A DNA stretch of 64,000 nucleotides, taken from Basidiobolus meristosporus CBS 931.73. Its lineage: Eukaryota > Basidiobolomycota > Basidiobolomycetes > Basidiobolales > Basidiobolaceae. Each line of letters begins with the position of its first letter. Position 1 is the stretch's first letter. Position numbers and translations under genes: made by a program. Location: positions 1 to 64,000 of the forward strand of contig MCFE01000442.1 in NCBI GenBank assembly GCA_002104905.1. The letters are read 5' to 3'. This document shows positions 1 to 10,430 of this stretch, piece by piece. The notes under the pieces were generated by a model, which saw only the letters and a list, made by a program, of their open reading frames with translations, made no database searches and was not told the DNA's origin.

Positions 1-2489
1 CCATAAAGAAATGATGCATATTTTCTAAAGCAAGTGCACCCACGATTGTTTAATATCCTAGAACTATTATGTAAGCATATCAGAATACTAACCCATTGTG
101 AGGATATGGATATTGAGTTGCTCTTTATCGTCGGCATTCATGGAGTCCGCCTCTTTGGCAATAGCGTCAAGACTATCGAAGACGGTCTTAACTATTCGTC
201 CGTAAGCTTGATTGACTAGCAGCCGCACATCGGTGTTGGTGGAGCCGAGAGAATGCTCCAACCTGGCTACAAAGTTCTGTTTCGAAAGAAAATTCCAGTT
301 GTGAGCAATAATTTGTAGGTATAGCAAAGCAACACCGATGTTAAGGTGTGTGTGGTTATTGTATGTACCGGAAAGATAACAACAAACGATAGCATTCCAC
401 TACGTTTTTTCGTTTGGACTTTCGTTTCTTCAATCGCGCGCAATTGCTCATCCTGTTGGTGTGGTTTAGATAAAGGGAATCTCTACTGCTGTACTTGGAT
501 AATAACCGCACCAGAAACCGCTGAAAAGTCGATATTAGGCGATCTCTCTGTAGGTTGAGTATACTTGAAAGAAAGTCTTGACTCTGGTCGCTGTGAGAGA
601 CAAGATATTGCTCTATACAAGCAAGCATCCCGGGTGCACAGCTGGGTTATAGAGGTTATGAGTATGCATACACAATTGTTACATTCCTCTTTCTCGGTGC
701 AACCAACCTGCTATCAGCTCTACTGGCATTGTCAATGATGTTTGAAATTTCCGAGGCCAAGCCATCAAATATCCCCTCCAGGATTTGCCTGTTTCCCGCT
801 ATTGAGTCATTATATCCGTCAAGGTTTGAAATCCAAAGCAGCCACCCACTTGATTTGCTTTCGCTTTCGATCCTTGGTCAATTGGCGAGGTGTGTTCAGA
901 TCTTGCATTTCTTGCTGAGTCCTCTTGGCCTCCACCCAGCTTTGGAAGTTCTCATCTTCATCCTCAAAGTGAAAGAATTCTATGAAGTAGTTTTGCTCTT
1001 GCAAAATAGTCGGCACTATGAAGCTGAGCACTTTCTTAAATGCCTGAAAACAAGAGTGAGTGGAGTGGGTTAGGTAGACGCCTCCCTGCAACTCACCTCA
1101 TCAGGCTTCATTCTGGATTCGTTACTCTCTAAGCTCATTCTCCGATGTCCTAAGGCCGACCTAGTGACTGACGACACTTGGGACTTCTCCATGGACGTAA
1201 AGACTGTTGATTCCACTTTGTCAAGAATTCGAGCAATGTAGCTAGAATGAGATCAACGCCGCTTACCGTAGTCGATATCATCAACATATCGTTTGCTAGG
1301 TTGAAAGCAGTTTCGCACAGAATTGATCACTTCTCTGAGTTCTTTTTTGTACAACTTGCTCACTGCTTCAATATAAACCTGGGTATAATTTAAGCAAGCT
1401 ATTTGTGTCAGCTTTTGTGGCTATTGCCCTACCATCTGGATGTCGTTATACTTCCGAAATTCCATTTCCTTCAGCCAAAGTGTCAATCCCCGATACCTTT
1501 GAATATGTTTCTTCATGCTATCCAACCCTCGAATCCTTAAACTTGGCAGTTTGTCCTGATTGCTACTAGATCCATCCATACAATTTTCAGCCTTGAATGG
1601 CCATCAGTGCATGTATCCAGGATGACCAGCCTTGTACATTCTTACCTGATACGTTATCATGACCCTGAGGTATTCCATGACTCTGGTAGAGAAGTTGTTG
1701 CTAGTTTGAGTAAATAACTCTGCCCGTTCAGCAAAGATGCTCAACTCCTGTGATCCTGAAATCATCCACTTTTTGTAAGATACAGACAACTATAGATAGA
1801 TACAAACTTTGCACCTTCATTATGTTGTCTCTGCATTTGCTTCTGTAAGAATGCTGCACTTTCTTCAACTTTGCAAATACCGCTAAGGTTTTCAAAGGAT
1901 TCCTCGCGCAAAGTGCCGATGCAAGAATCAGGGAGTGTCACCGAGTCCTAAGTTACGATTTCCCTCAAAGGTTAGATACTGCATAAATACTACTTGGCCT
2001 AGTATCAAGTTGGCTTTACCAAAATCTCGCTGACTTCGGCTAATAGCTTCTTTTGGTTTGTGGCTTGAAGCTGCAATCCTTTATTTAGGGACTGGATATA
2101 TTTCACGTCGTGGTCCATTGTCTACAAGGACAAAGTCTTAATGCGCAATCCCAAAAGTCTAATTGTGAGCACCAGTGGGCTCTACTAACTTACATCCAGT
2201 TCAGTGTAATACAAGGTTAGCAAGTCGTCTAAAGTGTCAAGCTCCTCAAGAGCCTTATCCAAGCCAGATATTATCTCCCCCATTCGACCGTCACCTTCGA
2301 TAAAGGACTTGACGTTAACCTTAAGTAAAATAGGTTGTCGCCTTTAGAAATTGACTTTGATCGTTGTCAAAAGCATGTTTTCTTTACTGTTTCCAAGCTT
2401 GCTAATTCATCGCTTAATCTGCTCTCCAAAGCTGCTGCATTTGTACTAGCATCCCAGTTGAATTGATCCAGTAGCTCATCAACTTCCAT
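1..2489 (-). CDS. SEC3: Exocyst subunit Sec3 (EXOC1), 3' end beyond window
   Basis: Sec3 is an exocyst subunit that tethers secretory vesicles to the plasma membrane at growth sites. Translation of the minus strand from ATG 2489 gives the start of the fungal Sec3 coiled-coil region (LLDQFNWDAS, then DKALEELDTLDDLL, then YIQSLNKGLQLQATNQKKLL). The exon near 88-327 gives AYGRIVKTVFDSL and DDKEQLNIHILTM, the conserved C-terminal helical region. An intron then leads to an exon at 1-24 (ENMHHFFM) that runs off the window. The gene has many short introns with clear GT-AG ends. No PIP2-binding PH domain is seen before the coiled coil; the frame stays open about 120 bases upstream of ATG 2489 without another ATG, so one more 5' exon is possible. 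Its neighbour CDK8 is transcribed divergently. The family call is firm; the N-terminus is uncertain. Confidence 0.88.
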
Positions 2490-2900
2490 AACACTAATAC
2501 GGTGATAAAGAGTGACTTTGGTCAAGGTGGTTTGTGAATTAAAGTGCAGTTGATGGCTTAGAAGTGGGATCCGTAACCAATACCAAGGTGAGCTGGACTG
2601 TTAAAAATGTCAACAACCCTAAAGTGGATATGCTGAATGAATAAATTCATGCTAAGCTAACCGAGATTTGGGAGATTCTGGAATAGTAAAATTATTCATT
2701 ACAGTGCTAATTCCACAACGCGGTATATTTAACTCAACCAACTACCCATATGGAATATTGATAACTTTGAATAACACGAACTTACCAATAGAGACGCCAA
2801 GCTTGACTATCACACGCCTTTATCAACTATACACAGTTGGTGGGAGCCGTTAAATAAATACCGATAACACATACTAGCTACGCTAACGAAACAAAGTGTA
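2490..2900. other. Divergent intergenic region SEC3/CDK8
   Basis: This 411-base gap lies between two divergently read genes and should hold both promoters. The SEC3 frame stays open to about 2612 on the minus strand, with a possible splice acceptor there (T-rich tract ending in AACAG), so part of it may be a SEC3 exon. I see no other coding signal. Confidence 0.5.
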
Positions 2901-4559
2901 ATGGAGGCCTACAAAGCGCGAAAGAACGCAGTGAGGATCAAGGTTCTAGATAAATACGAAATATTGGGATTCATTAGTTCCGGAACTTACGGAAGAGTTT
3001 ATAAAGCTAGGTCTAAAGAGAGGTAATTCTCGTCGAATAATGGATTTTTTTCCTATAACACCTGTTCACCATGGATCGTTGGCTTGCTTTGATTTAGCTT
3101 TGACTTTGGAAAAGAATACGCCATTAAGAAATTCAAACCTGAAAAAGAAGGAGAAGTATCAACATATACCGGGGTATCACAATCTGCCTGTCGAGAAATA
3201 GCGGTACGATTCGGTTATTGCATTACCGGGCTTCATCAGCATCTAACTTCGCCATCAGCTATGCAGAGAATTGGACCACGAAAACATCGTGATCTTGAAG
3301 GAGGTTATTTTAGAGGACAAGTCGATTCATATGGTACTAGGCTATGCAGAGCATGACTTCTTGGTTGGTATTTAACAGGTCCTTCTTGACCCCACACTAA
3401 CTAACGCCATGTTTGTTAGCAAATACTGCACCATCATATTCACCATGAACGCAAACCACTCCCTGAATATACCATAAAGTCTTTTCTGTGGCAGCTATTG
3501 AATGGACTATCTTATCTTCACAACAACTGGATTCTACATCGAGATCTCAAACCGGCAAATATACTAGTAACCGCTGATGGAGTAGTGAAGATTGGTGAGT
3601 AAAAACCCCTTTGAAGTCCCTTTACACCAGTATTAATCCATATCCACCCTTCAGGCGATCTCGGCTTGGCGCGACTGTTTCAGAGGCCATTGCAGCCACT
3701 CTACAATGGAGATAAAGTGGTAGTCACCATATGGTACCGTGCACCTGAACTATTACTAGGCGCTAGACATTACACAAAGGCAGTTGGTAGGTGATATCAA
3801 GTTTTGTATGCAAAGGATAGACCCCAGCTAAACCGTTCCACTCCACCACACCGTAGATATTTGGGCTGTCGGATGTATTTTTGCGGAGTTATTAACGCTG
3901 AGGCCGATTTTCAAAGGAGAAGAAGCCAAGATGGATAACAAGAAGAACATCCCGTTCCAGAAAAATCAGCTCACCAAGATTTTCGAGGTGATTGGAACGC
4001 CAACCAGTAAGTGGTCGACGAGCATAGCGAATTCTGCACAAGTGGCATTAATACATGCATCGTAGAGGAAAGGTGGCCGATGATCGACCAAATGCCAGAA
4101 TATCATAACCTTAGCTCGTTTAGAACGTAAGTATCAGTGAGCGATTTTGCACGATGCTGTGATAACTAACAACCATCAGATACCCGAATAATCTAAAGGG
4201 GATTCTTCAATCCACCTCTTCGTGCAAAAGTGAGTCAGCATTCCAATTGCTGGCCAGTATGTTTGAGTACGACCCTCTGAAAAGGATAACCGCCGAAGAA
4301 GCACTAGACCATCCGTATTTCCAGGAAGACCCCAAGCCCTCTTTAAAGTAACTTCTGCACCTCGTGTTACGTATACACCACCCCTCTGACTTGTATTCAT
4401 CTATGTAGCTCGTTTGCTGGACAACCATTTGAATATCCAACCAGAAGAGTCACCCAAGACGACATGGATATGAAAGGTCACTCCAAACCCCCTCAGAAAG
4501 ACGAAAAATCACAGTCAGCGGCCGACAAGGCCAACGTCAAAAGAAGGAAGATGGAGTGA
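2901..4559 (+). CDS. SSN3: Cyclin-dependent kinase 8 of the Mediator kinase module
   Basis: CDK8 (yeast Ssn3/Srb10) is the catalytic subunit of the Mediator CDK8-cyclin C module and phosphorylates RNA polymerase II transcription factors in the nucleus. Joined exons show the Gly-rich loop ([14 protein letters not shown]), the catalytic lysine in YAIKKF, and [16 protein letters not shown], the CDK8 form of the PSTAIRE helix (SMSACRE in animals). They then give [10 protein letters not shown], a metal-binding DLG in place of [36 protein letters not shown], and a basic C-terminal tail ending KRRKME. DMG is usual in animal CDK8, so a changed DFG is expected for the family. There are about eight exons with short introns; the first donor is at 3023 and the first acceptor ends at 3097. 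CDK8 rather than CDK1 or CDK7 is supported by SACRE and ARHYTKA. Confidence 0.93.
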
Positions 4560-4700
4560 TCCGCCTATGCATTACCCATCGACTTTAGAAAGCAGGGATT
4601 TTGATATGATCAGTTCAATATACCTTGAGGAAACGCCACGAATTTTTATTGTATAATAAACCCGAATCAAGGCTACTTATCTATGCAAACACCAACGATG

Positions 4701-4789
4701 GTTCAAATCAAATCAAATCAATTCAATTCAATTCAATTCAATTCAAATCAAATCAAATCAATTCAATTCAATTCAATTCAATTCAATTC
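4701..4789. repeat. Pentanucleotide tandem repeat with higher-order pattern
   Basis: About 90 bases consist only of AATCA and ATTCA pentamers. A block of AAATC-type units is followed by a block of AATTC-type units, and the same two-block pattern then repeats. It lies in the 3' flank of CDK8 and upstream of the CHY gene, so it is a likely length-variable microsatellite. No other gene feature is seen in the 4560-4917 gap. Confidence 0.9.
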
Positions 4790-4917
4790 GATGTTGTGTT
4801 GGGATTCTGAAAAAAAGGGTTCGACTCAGGGTCACTTTCTTCTAGCCAGCTAAACACTGTATAACTGAGCTTTTTCGATACGAAAGATACCGCTTTCTTG
4901 TTCCCCCTCGAAGAAAT

Positions 4918-5505
4918 ATGTGCAAGCACATCCTCAACGTGCAAGTGAGTAAACTTTGTGAAGCGCGATCTGCATTCACCAGAGAAGAGATCCGATTTTA
5001 GTCAACCTGAGACAATACTCAAACCACCGTCTGTTTAGGCTTCCATCCGTGCGCCTTGTTGCAAACGCTGGTTCGATTGCGCCGAATGTCACGCCGAACA
5101 TTCCGACCATCCACTTCGTAAGAGTACCGAGATGGTCTTCGGTTGCAAGAAGTGCAAAAAGGTCTTCCGTAAAGACATGAGGTATGTGAATGGTGGTGGG
5201 GTTTTTTACGGGCACCTGGTATTCACCTAGTTCAACCAACGCTCGCTATAGCAATTTCGAAGAAGAGGATGAATACTGTCCAAACTGCGATAACCGTTAC
5301 ATCCTCGACGCCAAGACTCCACAGATGGGTATTGGCATAGAAGGTGAAGATCCTAGAGTGCAGAATCGGTAATCCCTAGTTTACTTGCTATTCCTTCCAA
5401 ACTTCAGCTTCTGACAACCTTTTTAGCCTATTCAAGGATGAAAGAATGAAGCAAGATCAATACGACTTCTCGGATTTAGACTGGAGCACCAATGTAGACA
5501 TTTAA
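4918..5505 (+). CDS. CHY-type zinc finger protein
   Basis: A small protein made almost entirely of a CHY zinc finger. Exons join as MCKHILNVQ, then ASIRAPCCKRWFDCAECHAEHSDHPL, MVFGCKKCKKVFRKDM, EDEYCPNCDNRYILDA, and a C-terminal DWSTNVDI. The paired Cys and His residues match zf-CHY. The closest functionally known fungal relative is yeast Hot13, which affects the Mia40/Erv1 oxidative import system of the mitochondrial intermembrane space. That role is inferred from the family. There are four exons; introns begin GTGAGT, GTATGT and GTAATC. The start ATG lies directly before the first Cys and there is little room for a longer N-terminus, though an upstream exon cannot be excluded. Confidence 0.85.
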
Positions 5506-5825
5506 TGTATTAAACTTCTTGCTGTATTTTCTGTTCTCGTTTCCTTCAAATACACTTCATTTTCCAAACTTTCAAATAATGGTCTAAGTTGAATATTTAT
5601 TCAAGAAATCAAATGCTAAGGTCAATCTTACAGGGTGTTAAGAACGTAGCGAGAAAGATGGCCTTACAATGTGTGACGGTAGAATTATACAACGGTAGAT
5701 ATCCCCTTCGCAAGTTATTGACCATGCGTTTTTGACGTACAAATCAAATCTACTAGCTAAGGGAATAAAGGTTTATAATATAATATAAACAAAAAGACTA
5801 AGGTCTACGTGTTGGTAAATTAGAT
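5506..5825. other. Convergent intergenic region
   Basis: This is the 3' flank of the CHY gene and of eIF4A copy 1, which converge. It is AT-rich with several possible poly(A) signals. Nothing else is recognised. Confidence 0.5.
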
Positions 5826-7091
5826 TTAGATCAAGTCAGCGACGTTCATGGGCATCTCATCGATTTGAGTGTTGTAGAACTTCTCGATGTCACGGAGCAT
5901 GACAACATCGTCGTTGGTGACGAAGTTGATGGCAACACCCTTACGACCGAAACGACCACCACGACCAATACGATGGATGTAGTTCTCACGGTTGCTGGGG
6001 ATGTCGTAGTTGATGACCAAGGACACTTGTTGCACATCGATACCACGAGCCAAAAGATCGGTGGTGATCAACACACGGGAGGATCCGGAACGGAACTCCT
6101 TCATGATGACCTCACGCTGCTCTTGCTCCATATCTCCGTGCATGGCGGAGACAGTGAACTCGCGCTCGTGGAGCTTCTCAGTGAGCCAGTCGACCTTTCT
6201 TCTGGTGTTACAGAAGATGACGGCCTGGGTGATGGTGACAGTCTCGTACAAATCGCAGAGGGTGTCGAGCTTCCAGTCTTCCTTCTCAACGGCAACGTAG
6301 AATTGCTTGATACCTTCGAGGGTAAGCTCATCACGCTTGACCAAAATACGGATGGGGTCACGCATGAACTTGGAGGTAACCTCAAGGACATCAGCGGGCA
6401 TGGTGGCGGAAAGAAGGACAACTTGGACCTCGGTGGGGAGAAGTTGGAAGACTTCGTAGATTTGGTCCTTGAAACCACGAGAAAGCATCTCATCGGCTTC
6501 ATCAAGAACGAACATCTTGAGGTGGTCGGTCTTGAGGGCACCACGGTTGATCATATCGTAGACACGACCGGGGGTACCGACAACAACGTGAACACCAGCC
6601 TCCAACTTCTGGATATCCTCGCGGACAGTTCTACCACCGATACAGGCGTGACTCTCAATGTTCATGAAGTCACCAATGGCCATAAGGACCTTTTGGATCT
6701 GTTGGGCCAACTCACGAGTGGGGGCAAGAACGAGAGCTTGGCATTGCTTGATGGAAACATCAAGAGATTGGAGGATGGAGATGGAGAAGGTGGCGGTTTT
6801 ACCGGTACCGGATTGGGCCTGAGCGATAACATCGTGACGCTTCAAGACAGGGAGAATAGCACGCTGCTGAATAGCAGATGGGCGTTCGAAACCGTAGGCG
6901 TAGATACCACGGAGCAACTCGTCACGAAGGTTCATGTTATCGAAGTTGTCAACAACTTCATCCCAGTTGGTTTGGATCTCACCACCAACATCATCCAAAG
7001 AAAGAGCTCCACTAAAAACAAACGGTACATCAATAAAGAAGCGCCTAAAGCAAAGGTATAGTTAAAGTATGATTTACCTGTTATCAGCCAT
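5826..7091 (-). CDS. TIF1: Translation initiation factor eIF4A, copy 1
   Basis: This is the DEAD-box RNA helicase of the eIF4F complex, which unwinds mRNA 5' leaders in the cytoplasm. The protein of about 400 residues carries the Q motif ([11 protein letters not shown]), Walker [34 protein letters not shown] and HRIGRGGR in the usual order. It ends NVADLI, as eIF4A does. Exon 1 (7078-7091) encodes MADNR and the single intron is 7012-7077; exon 2 runs 5826-7011. The second exon is nearly base-identical to the gene at 53126-54451. It is divergent from RPL23 and shares a 534-base promoter region with it. Codon use is strongly biased, which opens a long antisense frame (5865-7061) that I do not consider a gene. 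Confidence 0.97.
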
Positions 7092-7625
7092 GTTGTTACG
7101 AATAAAGAATATCTAGCAAAAAGCCAAAGTGAGGAAAGGGTTGTAGGGTACGAAGTATTATTAACCTTACCACTCCCCAGCCAGGCCCAGATGATTGGCC
7201 AATCCTACAAATTGGGAGTGAAAAAAAACCGAAAAAAAGAAAGGATTTTTTTCCATAGCCATTAACCTCCTTAATCTCATTACACTATGACGAAGATCTG
7301 CATATATCAGCAGCAGCAGAGTGCGTATCAAATCAGCTACCCATCTCACATGTTTGAAGTGTTTATGTAGTGTTTATAATAGCCGAATCGTGCATCGAAC
7401 ATTGATCTCGGATTAGCCCAATCATGCCTTAATCCTGCGTATTTATTAGCCCAACCATGCTTAAGTTAAGCGTAGTTAAGTCGGTAGAAAAAAAAGTAGA
7501 AAATTTTTGATTCATGATTAGCAGAGTCCCCAAAGTGGAAAGGTGAGACCCCCAATTCCACAAGCACAAAATCCGACTCTCCTGCTCCCGTAACGTCCCT
7601 TTTTTCCCCTCTCTAGCATATCAAC
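7092..7625. other. Shared divergent promoter of eIF4A-1 and RPL23
   Basis: This is the only region between two highly expressed translation genes that are read away from each other. It holds three related copies of a TAGCC-AATCATGC motif at 7380-7464. A pyrimidine-rich tract (about 7599-7620) lies just before the RPL23 start and resembles the pyrimidine-rich leaders of ribosomal protein genes. No coding sequence is supported. Confidence 0.6.
7380..7464. promoter_or_regulatory. Three-copy sequence motif in divergent promoter
   Basis: TTAGCCCAATCATGCCTTAA lies at 7413-7432 and TTAGCCCAACCATGCTTAA at 7446-7464. A more diverged copy, TAGCCGAATCGTGC, starts at 7380. The spacing is about 33 bases. 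Repetition in a short promoter region suggests binding of a common factor to drive both flanking genes. The factor is not known. Confidence 0.45.
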
Positions 7626-8231
7626 ATGTCTAAGCGTGGTATGTATCCACTTGATTTCTGGAAGTAATTATGGCCACAAGTGTAGTGAACGTTAGAGTAG
7701 ATACGAAAAGAGTAGATGGATGATCGAGTTTTCGATTTGATACTGTAGTGGTCATATGTTGCTTCGACTTGGGTGCCGATATGGATCTAGTTACTTACTC
7801 ATGTCTTTCGAACCTTGTTAGGACGCGGAGGAGCTGCTGGTAATAAATTTCGCATGAGTCTCGGTCTCCCAGTCGGTGCCGTTATCAACTGCGCTGACAA
7901 CTCCGGTGCCAAGAACCTTTACATCATTGCCGTCACTGGCATCAAGGGTCGCTTGAACCGTCTCCCCGCCGCTGGTGTCGGAGATATGGTCATGGCCACT
8001 GTCAAGAAGGGTAAGCCCGATCTTCGTAAGAAAGTTATGCCCGCTGTTGTCATCCGTCAACGTAAGGCCTGGCGTAGACGTGATGGTGTCTTCCTTTACT
8101 TCGAAGACAACGCCGGTGTCATCGTTAACCCTAAGGGTGAAATGAAGGGTTCCGCTATCACTGGTCCTGTTGGTAAGGAATGTGCCGATCTCTGGCCCAG
8201 AATTGCCTCCAGCTCCGGTACCGTTGTTTAA
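7626..8231 (+). CDS. RPL23: 60S ribosomal protein uL14 (RPL23)
   Basis: uL14 is a large-subunit protein at the subunit interface. Exon 1 (7626-7638) encodes MSKR plus one base, the intron is 7639-7821, and exon 2 (7822-8231) gives the rest of a protein of about 140 residues. Diagnostic segments are [40 protein letters not shown] and [20 protein letters not shown], ending in SSSGTVV. The length equals the family norm. The very short first exon is typical of ribosomal protein genes. The 182-base intron holds no convincing snoRNA boxes. It converges with RPL12. Confidence 0.98.
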
Positions 8232-8461
8232 ACATCTGGTCTTCACTTAGGAGGCAGTCGGTTTTTGGCTAGTTCACAGAAATTGTCTAGGATTGATTTG
8301 CTTCTGGAAATAAATGCCTTCTCTCATGAGCATATACACTCTCTATGTGATATTTTTTGGTCCTTGCGACCAGGTTTCGGCACAATAAAATTAGTAATTG
8401 CAAGACCAGTATTAATGTTTTTGAATTTATTATAAATATATAATTGGCTCCAAAAGTAAAT

Positions 8462-9084
8462 TTAGTTTTCCTAAAAGATGGAATGAGTGGGTGTCTGGAC
8501 AACAGAATTAGCTTGCAAATACTTACGGGGATTTCAACTTCACCAGCATCAATGGCGTCGGTGAGATCCTTGGGGTTTTGACCATCAACGGTACAACCGA
8601 CAGAGAAGCAAGTTCCCAAGATTTCCTTGACAGTACCACTCAACTCACGAGCCAATGACTTGTAGCGCATGGTTCTGGCGATCTCGATAACGTCGTCCAA
8701 GGTGATGTTACCGCTGTGCTTGATGTTCTTCTCCTTCTTACGGTCACGAATAGGCTCCTTAAGAGCTCTGATAACCAAGGAGGAAGCAGAGGGAACAACA
8801 GACACGGCAGCTTGACGGTTTTGAATGGTCAATTGAACGGTGATACGAAGACCCTTCCATTCTTGGGTGGCCTTGGCAATGTCTTCACCAACCTTCTTGG
8901 GGGAAAGACCAAGAGGACCAATCTTAGGAGCGAGGGCGGAGGAGGCACCTACTTCACCACCAGTGGCTCTCAAGTAGACTGTTTGGGTGGAGTCGGTTAA
9001 CACTTGTCTCTCTGTGATGGATGTATGCAACCGTCATGGATACTTACTAATCTTGACTTCATTGGGATCGGCCTTAGGGGGCAT
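8462..9084 (-). CDS. RPL12: 60S ribosomal protein uL11 (RPL12)
   Basis: uL11 forms the base of the P-stalk at the GTPase-associated centre. Three exons are seen. 9048-9084 encodes [12 protein letters not shown]. 8527-8978 encodes [55 protein letters not shown] and [19 protein letters not shown]. 8462-8470 encodes the last residues EN and the stop, giving a protein ending GEVEIPEN. Introns are 69 and 56 bases. The terminal exon of nine bases is easy to miss, and without it the frame reads into an artefactual C-terminus. The start agrees with the conserved MPPK N-terminus. A palindromic CACGTG element lies about 180 bases upstream. Confidence 0.96.
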
Positions 9085-9260
9085 GTTTGCTTATTTCGAT
9101 TATAGATGGATGACCAAAGGGTGAGCCGATGCAATATCCAACACCAAAAGTTTGGTAACAGGGGAAAAGAGGGAAATCAATCCATTCTCAACCACTTTTA
9201 AAAAACCTCGGTCGAATAAATTTATTTCTCCCTTAATTCAGATTCCGTCCTGCGGTGCCA

Positions 9261-9270
9261 ATCACGTGAT
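9261..9270. promoter_or_regulatory. ATCACGTGAT palindrome upstream of RPL12
   Basis: This perfect ten-base palindrome contains the bHLH core CACGTG with the TCACGTGA flanks preferred by Cbf1-type factors. It lies about 180 bases upstream of the RPL12 start and just after the stop of the next gene. The same ten bases occur at 58401-58410 upstream of TFB3. Confidence 0.45.
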
Positions 9271-9279
9271 ATACCAGCT

Positions 9280-9879
9280 CTACGCACCAAAGTTGAATTT
9301 CTTCATGTTCCTCCTGTCTGGTTCGGTATGGTGTTTGTATTCCACTTCGACTTTATCTTGGGCGCTTTTCAAGCTGGCCATGACGGACTTGAGGAAATCC
9401 TCCAGCTCGACCTCTAATGCGTGTACTTCGCCTTGGCTCTGATTTTTTTGTTTGGCATCGTTGGCAATCCTGACCTTTGCCTCTTTTGCCAACCCCTCGA
9501 TGTTTCTGGTTGTGGCGTTGGCAAGTCCCTGCAGTTTCTTCAGACCAATCTTGTCTTTCATTTGGCTAAGGGTGAATGATGCAACTTCCTTGTAGGATTG
9601 TAAAATAGCGACCATCTTCGATTTGATGTCAGCCACGGTGCTAAGGGCAGCCCCTTGCAAATGATCGACTGTACCGCTTGATAACTTGGTCAATAAATCC
9701 TCTGGTTTGGTTCGATCCAGTTTTACCATTAAACTGGCCAAGCCCTTTAGAAAATAATCGGCTGGCCCATTATCGTCTCGTTTGCCTAGGACATATGGTG
9801 GCTCGTTTCGCACCATAGGCGAGCATGTGGCTACACCCAAGATGCCGATGCTGAGAATCCCTGATTTCATCAATTTCAT
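9280..9879 (-). CDS. Small secreted Lys-rich helical protein, unknown function
   Basis: I do not recognise this protein of about 199 residues. It starts at ATG 9879 (MKLMKSG), followed by a hydrophobic stretch (ILSIGILGVATCS) that looks like a signal peptide. A dibasic site at about residue 33 (VLGKRDD) would suit Kex2-type processing. The rest is predicted largely helical, rich in Lys, Ala and Leu, with no cysteines after the signal region, and ends NMKKFNFGA. There is no intron. A secreted or cell-surface role is inferred only from the leader. A lineage-specific secreted protein is the simplest reading. Confidence 0.6.
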   Translation of the reverse strand: MKLMKSGILSIGILGVATCSPMVRNEPPYVLGKRDDNGPADYFLKGLASLMVKLDRTKPEDLLTKLSSGTVDHLQGAALSTVADIKSKMVAILQSYKEVASFTLSQMKDKIGLKKLQGLANATTRNIEGLAKEAKVRIANDAKQKNQSQGEVHALEVELEDFLKSVMASLKSAQDKVEVEYKHHTEPDRRNMKKFNFGA

Positions 9880-10430
9880 TGTCACGACGAATCAACCGAA
9901 GTCCACGTATCTTATAAACGAAGTGGGTCTGATACGGTTTGTCAAGAACTAGCTGATGTGACTGCCCAAACCGTATCTGTTTGAAATCCATCAGCGGTTC
10001 CATCATTAACGCACGAATGTTTCACCAATGAAATCAGGACCAATCACCGTGACCAGTCAAGGTGACCATTGTGGTGAGCGAGTTTCTCAAAAGTAGGTCC
10101 ATGGTGATCAGAAGTACGGCATCGATGCTACAGGGCATGGTTGATTTTTTAGGTGTGGCTCGAAAATGTGAAAAAAAAAATTCTCAGAACCCCAGAGGAA
10201 ATTCACTTTTGACAGAATCCAATGTGTGTTTCAATTTGCGATGGGGAAAATTTCCGATCCCCGTTTCAAACTAAAAAAAACCTTTTACGTGTAACAATAT
10301 GCATTCCAAATCCAGTGTAGCGGCAAGGGAATGGTTCGTGTGTATATTTGGATGAAAGTTGAAGAGATGCATCATTATATTTACAGAAGGTTTAGGGAAA
10401 GCATGCTGGGTTATGGCTAACTCTATGCGC
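9880..10430. other. Intergenic region
   Basis: No gene is supported in these 551 bases. They hold the 5' flank of the secreted-protein gene and the 3' flank of the large kinase gene, with two A-rich runs (about 10171-10180 and 10273-10280). Confidence 0.4.

Noticed and set aside
4818-4827. GGTTCGACTC, resembling a tRNA B box
   Set aside because: No A box at the right distance and no cloverleaf; the upstream sequence is the pentamer repeat. No tRNA gene was found in the window.
5865-7061. 398-codon open frame antisense to eIF4A copy 1 (and 462 codons at 53165-54553 on copy 2)
   Set aside because: It is a by-product of strong codon bias in eIF4A: the composition is Asp/Gly/Thr/Leu-rich without domains, and it runs through introns of the real gene.
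7818-8246. 142-codon frame opposite RPL23
   Set aside because: Shadow frame of a highly biased ribosomal protein gene; no start context and no domain.
8287-8526. Extension of the RPL12 frame past GEVEIP
   Set aside because: This is read-through of an intron; splicing at 8526/8470 restores the conserved short C-terminus.
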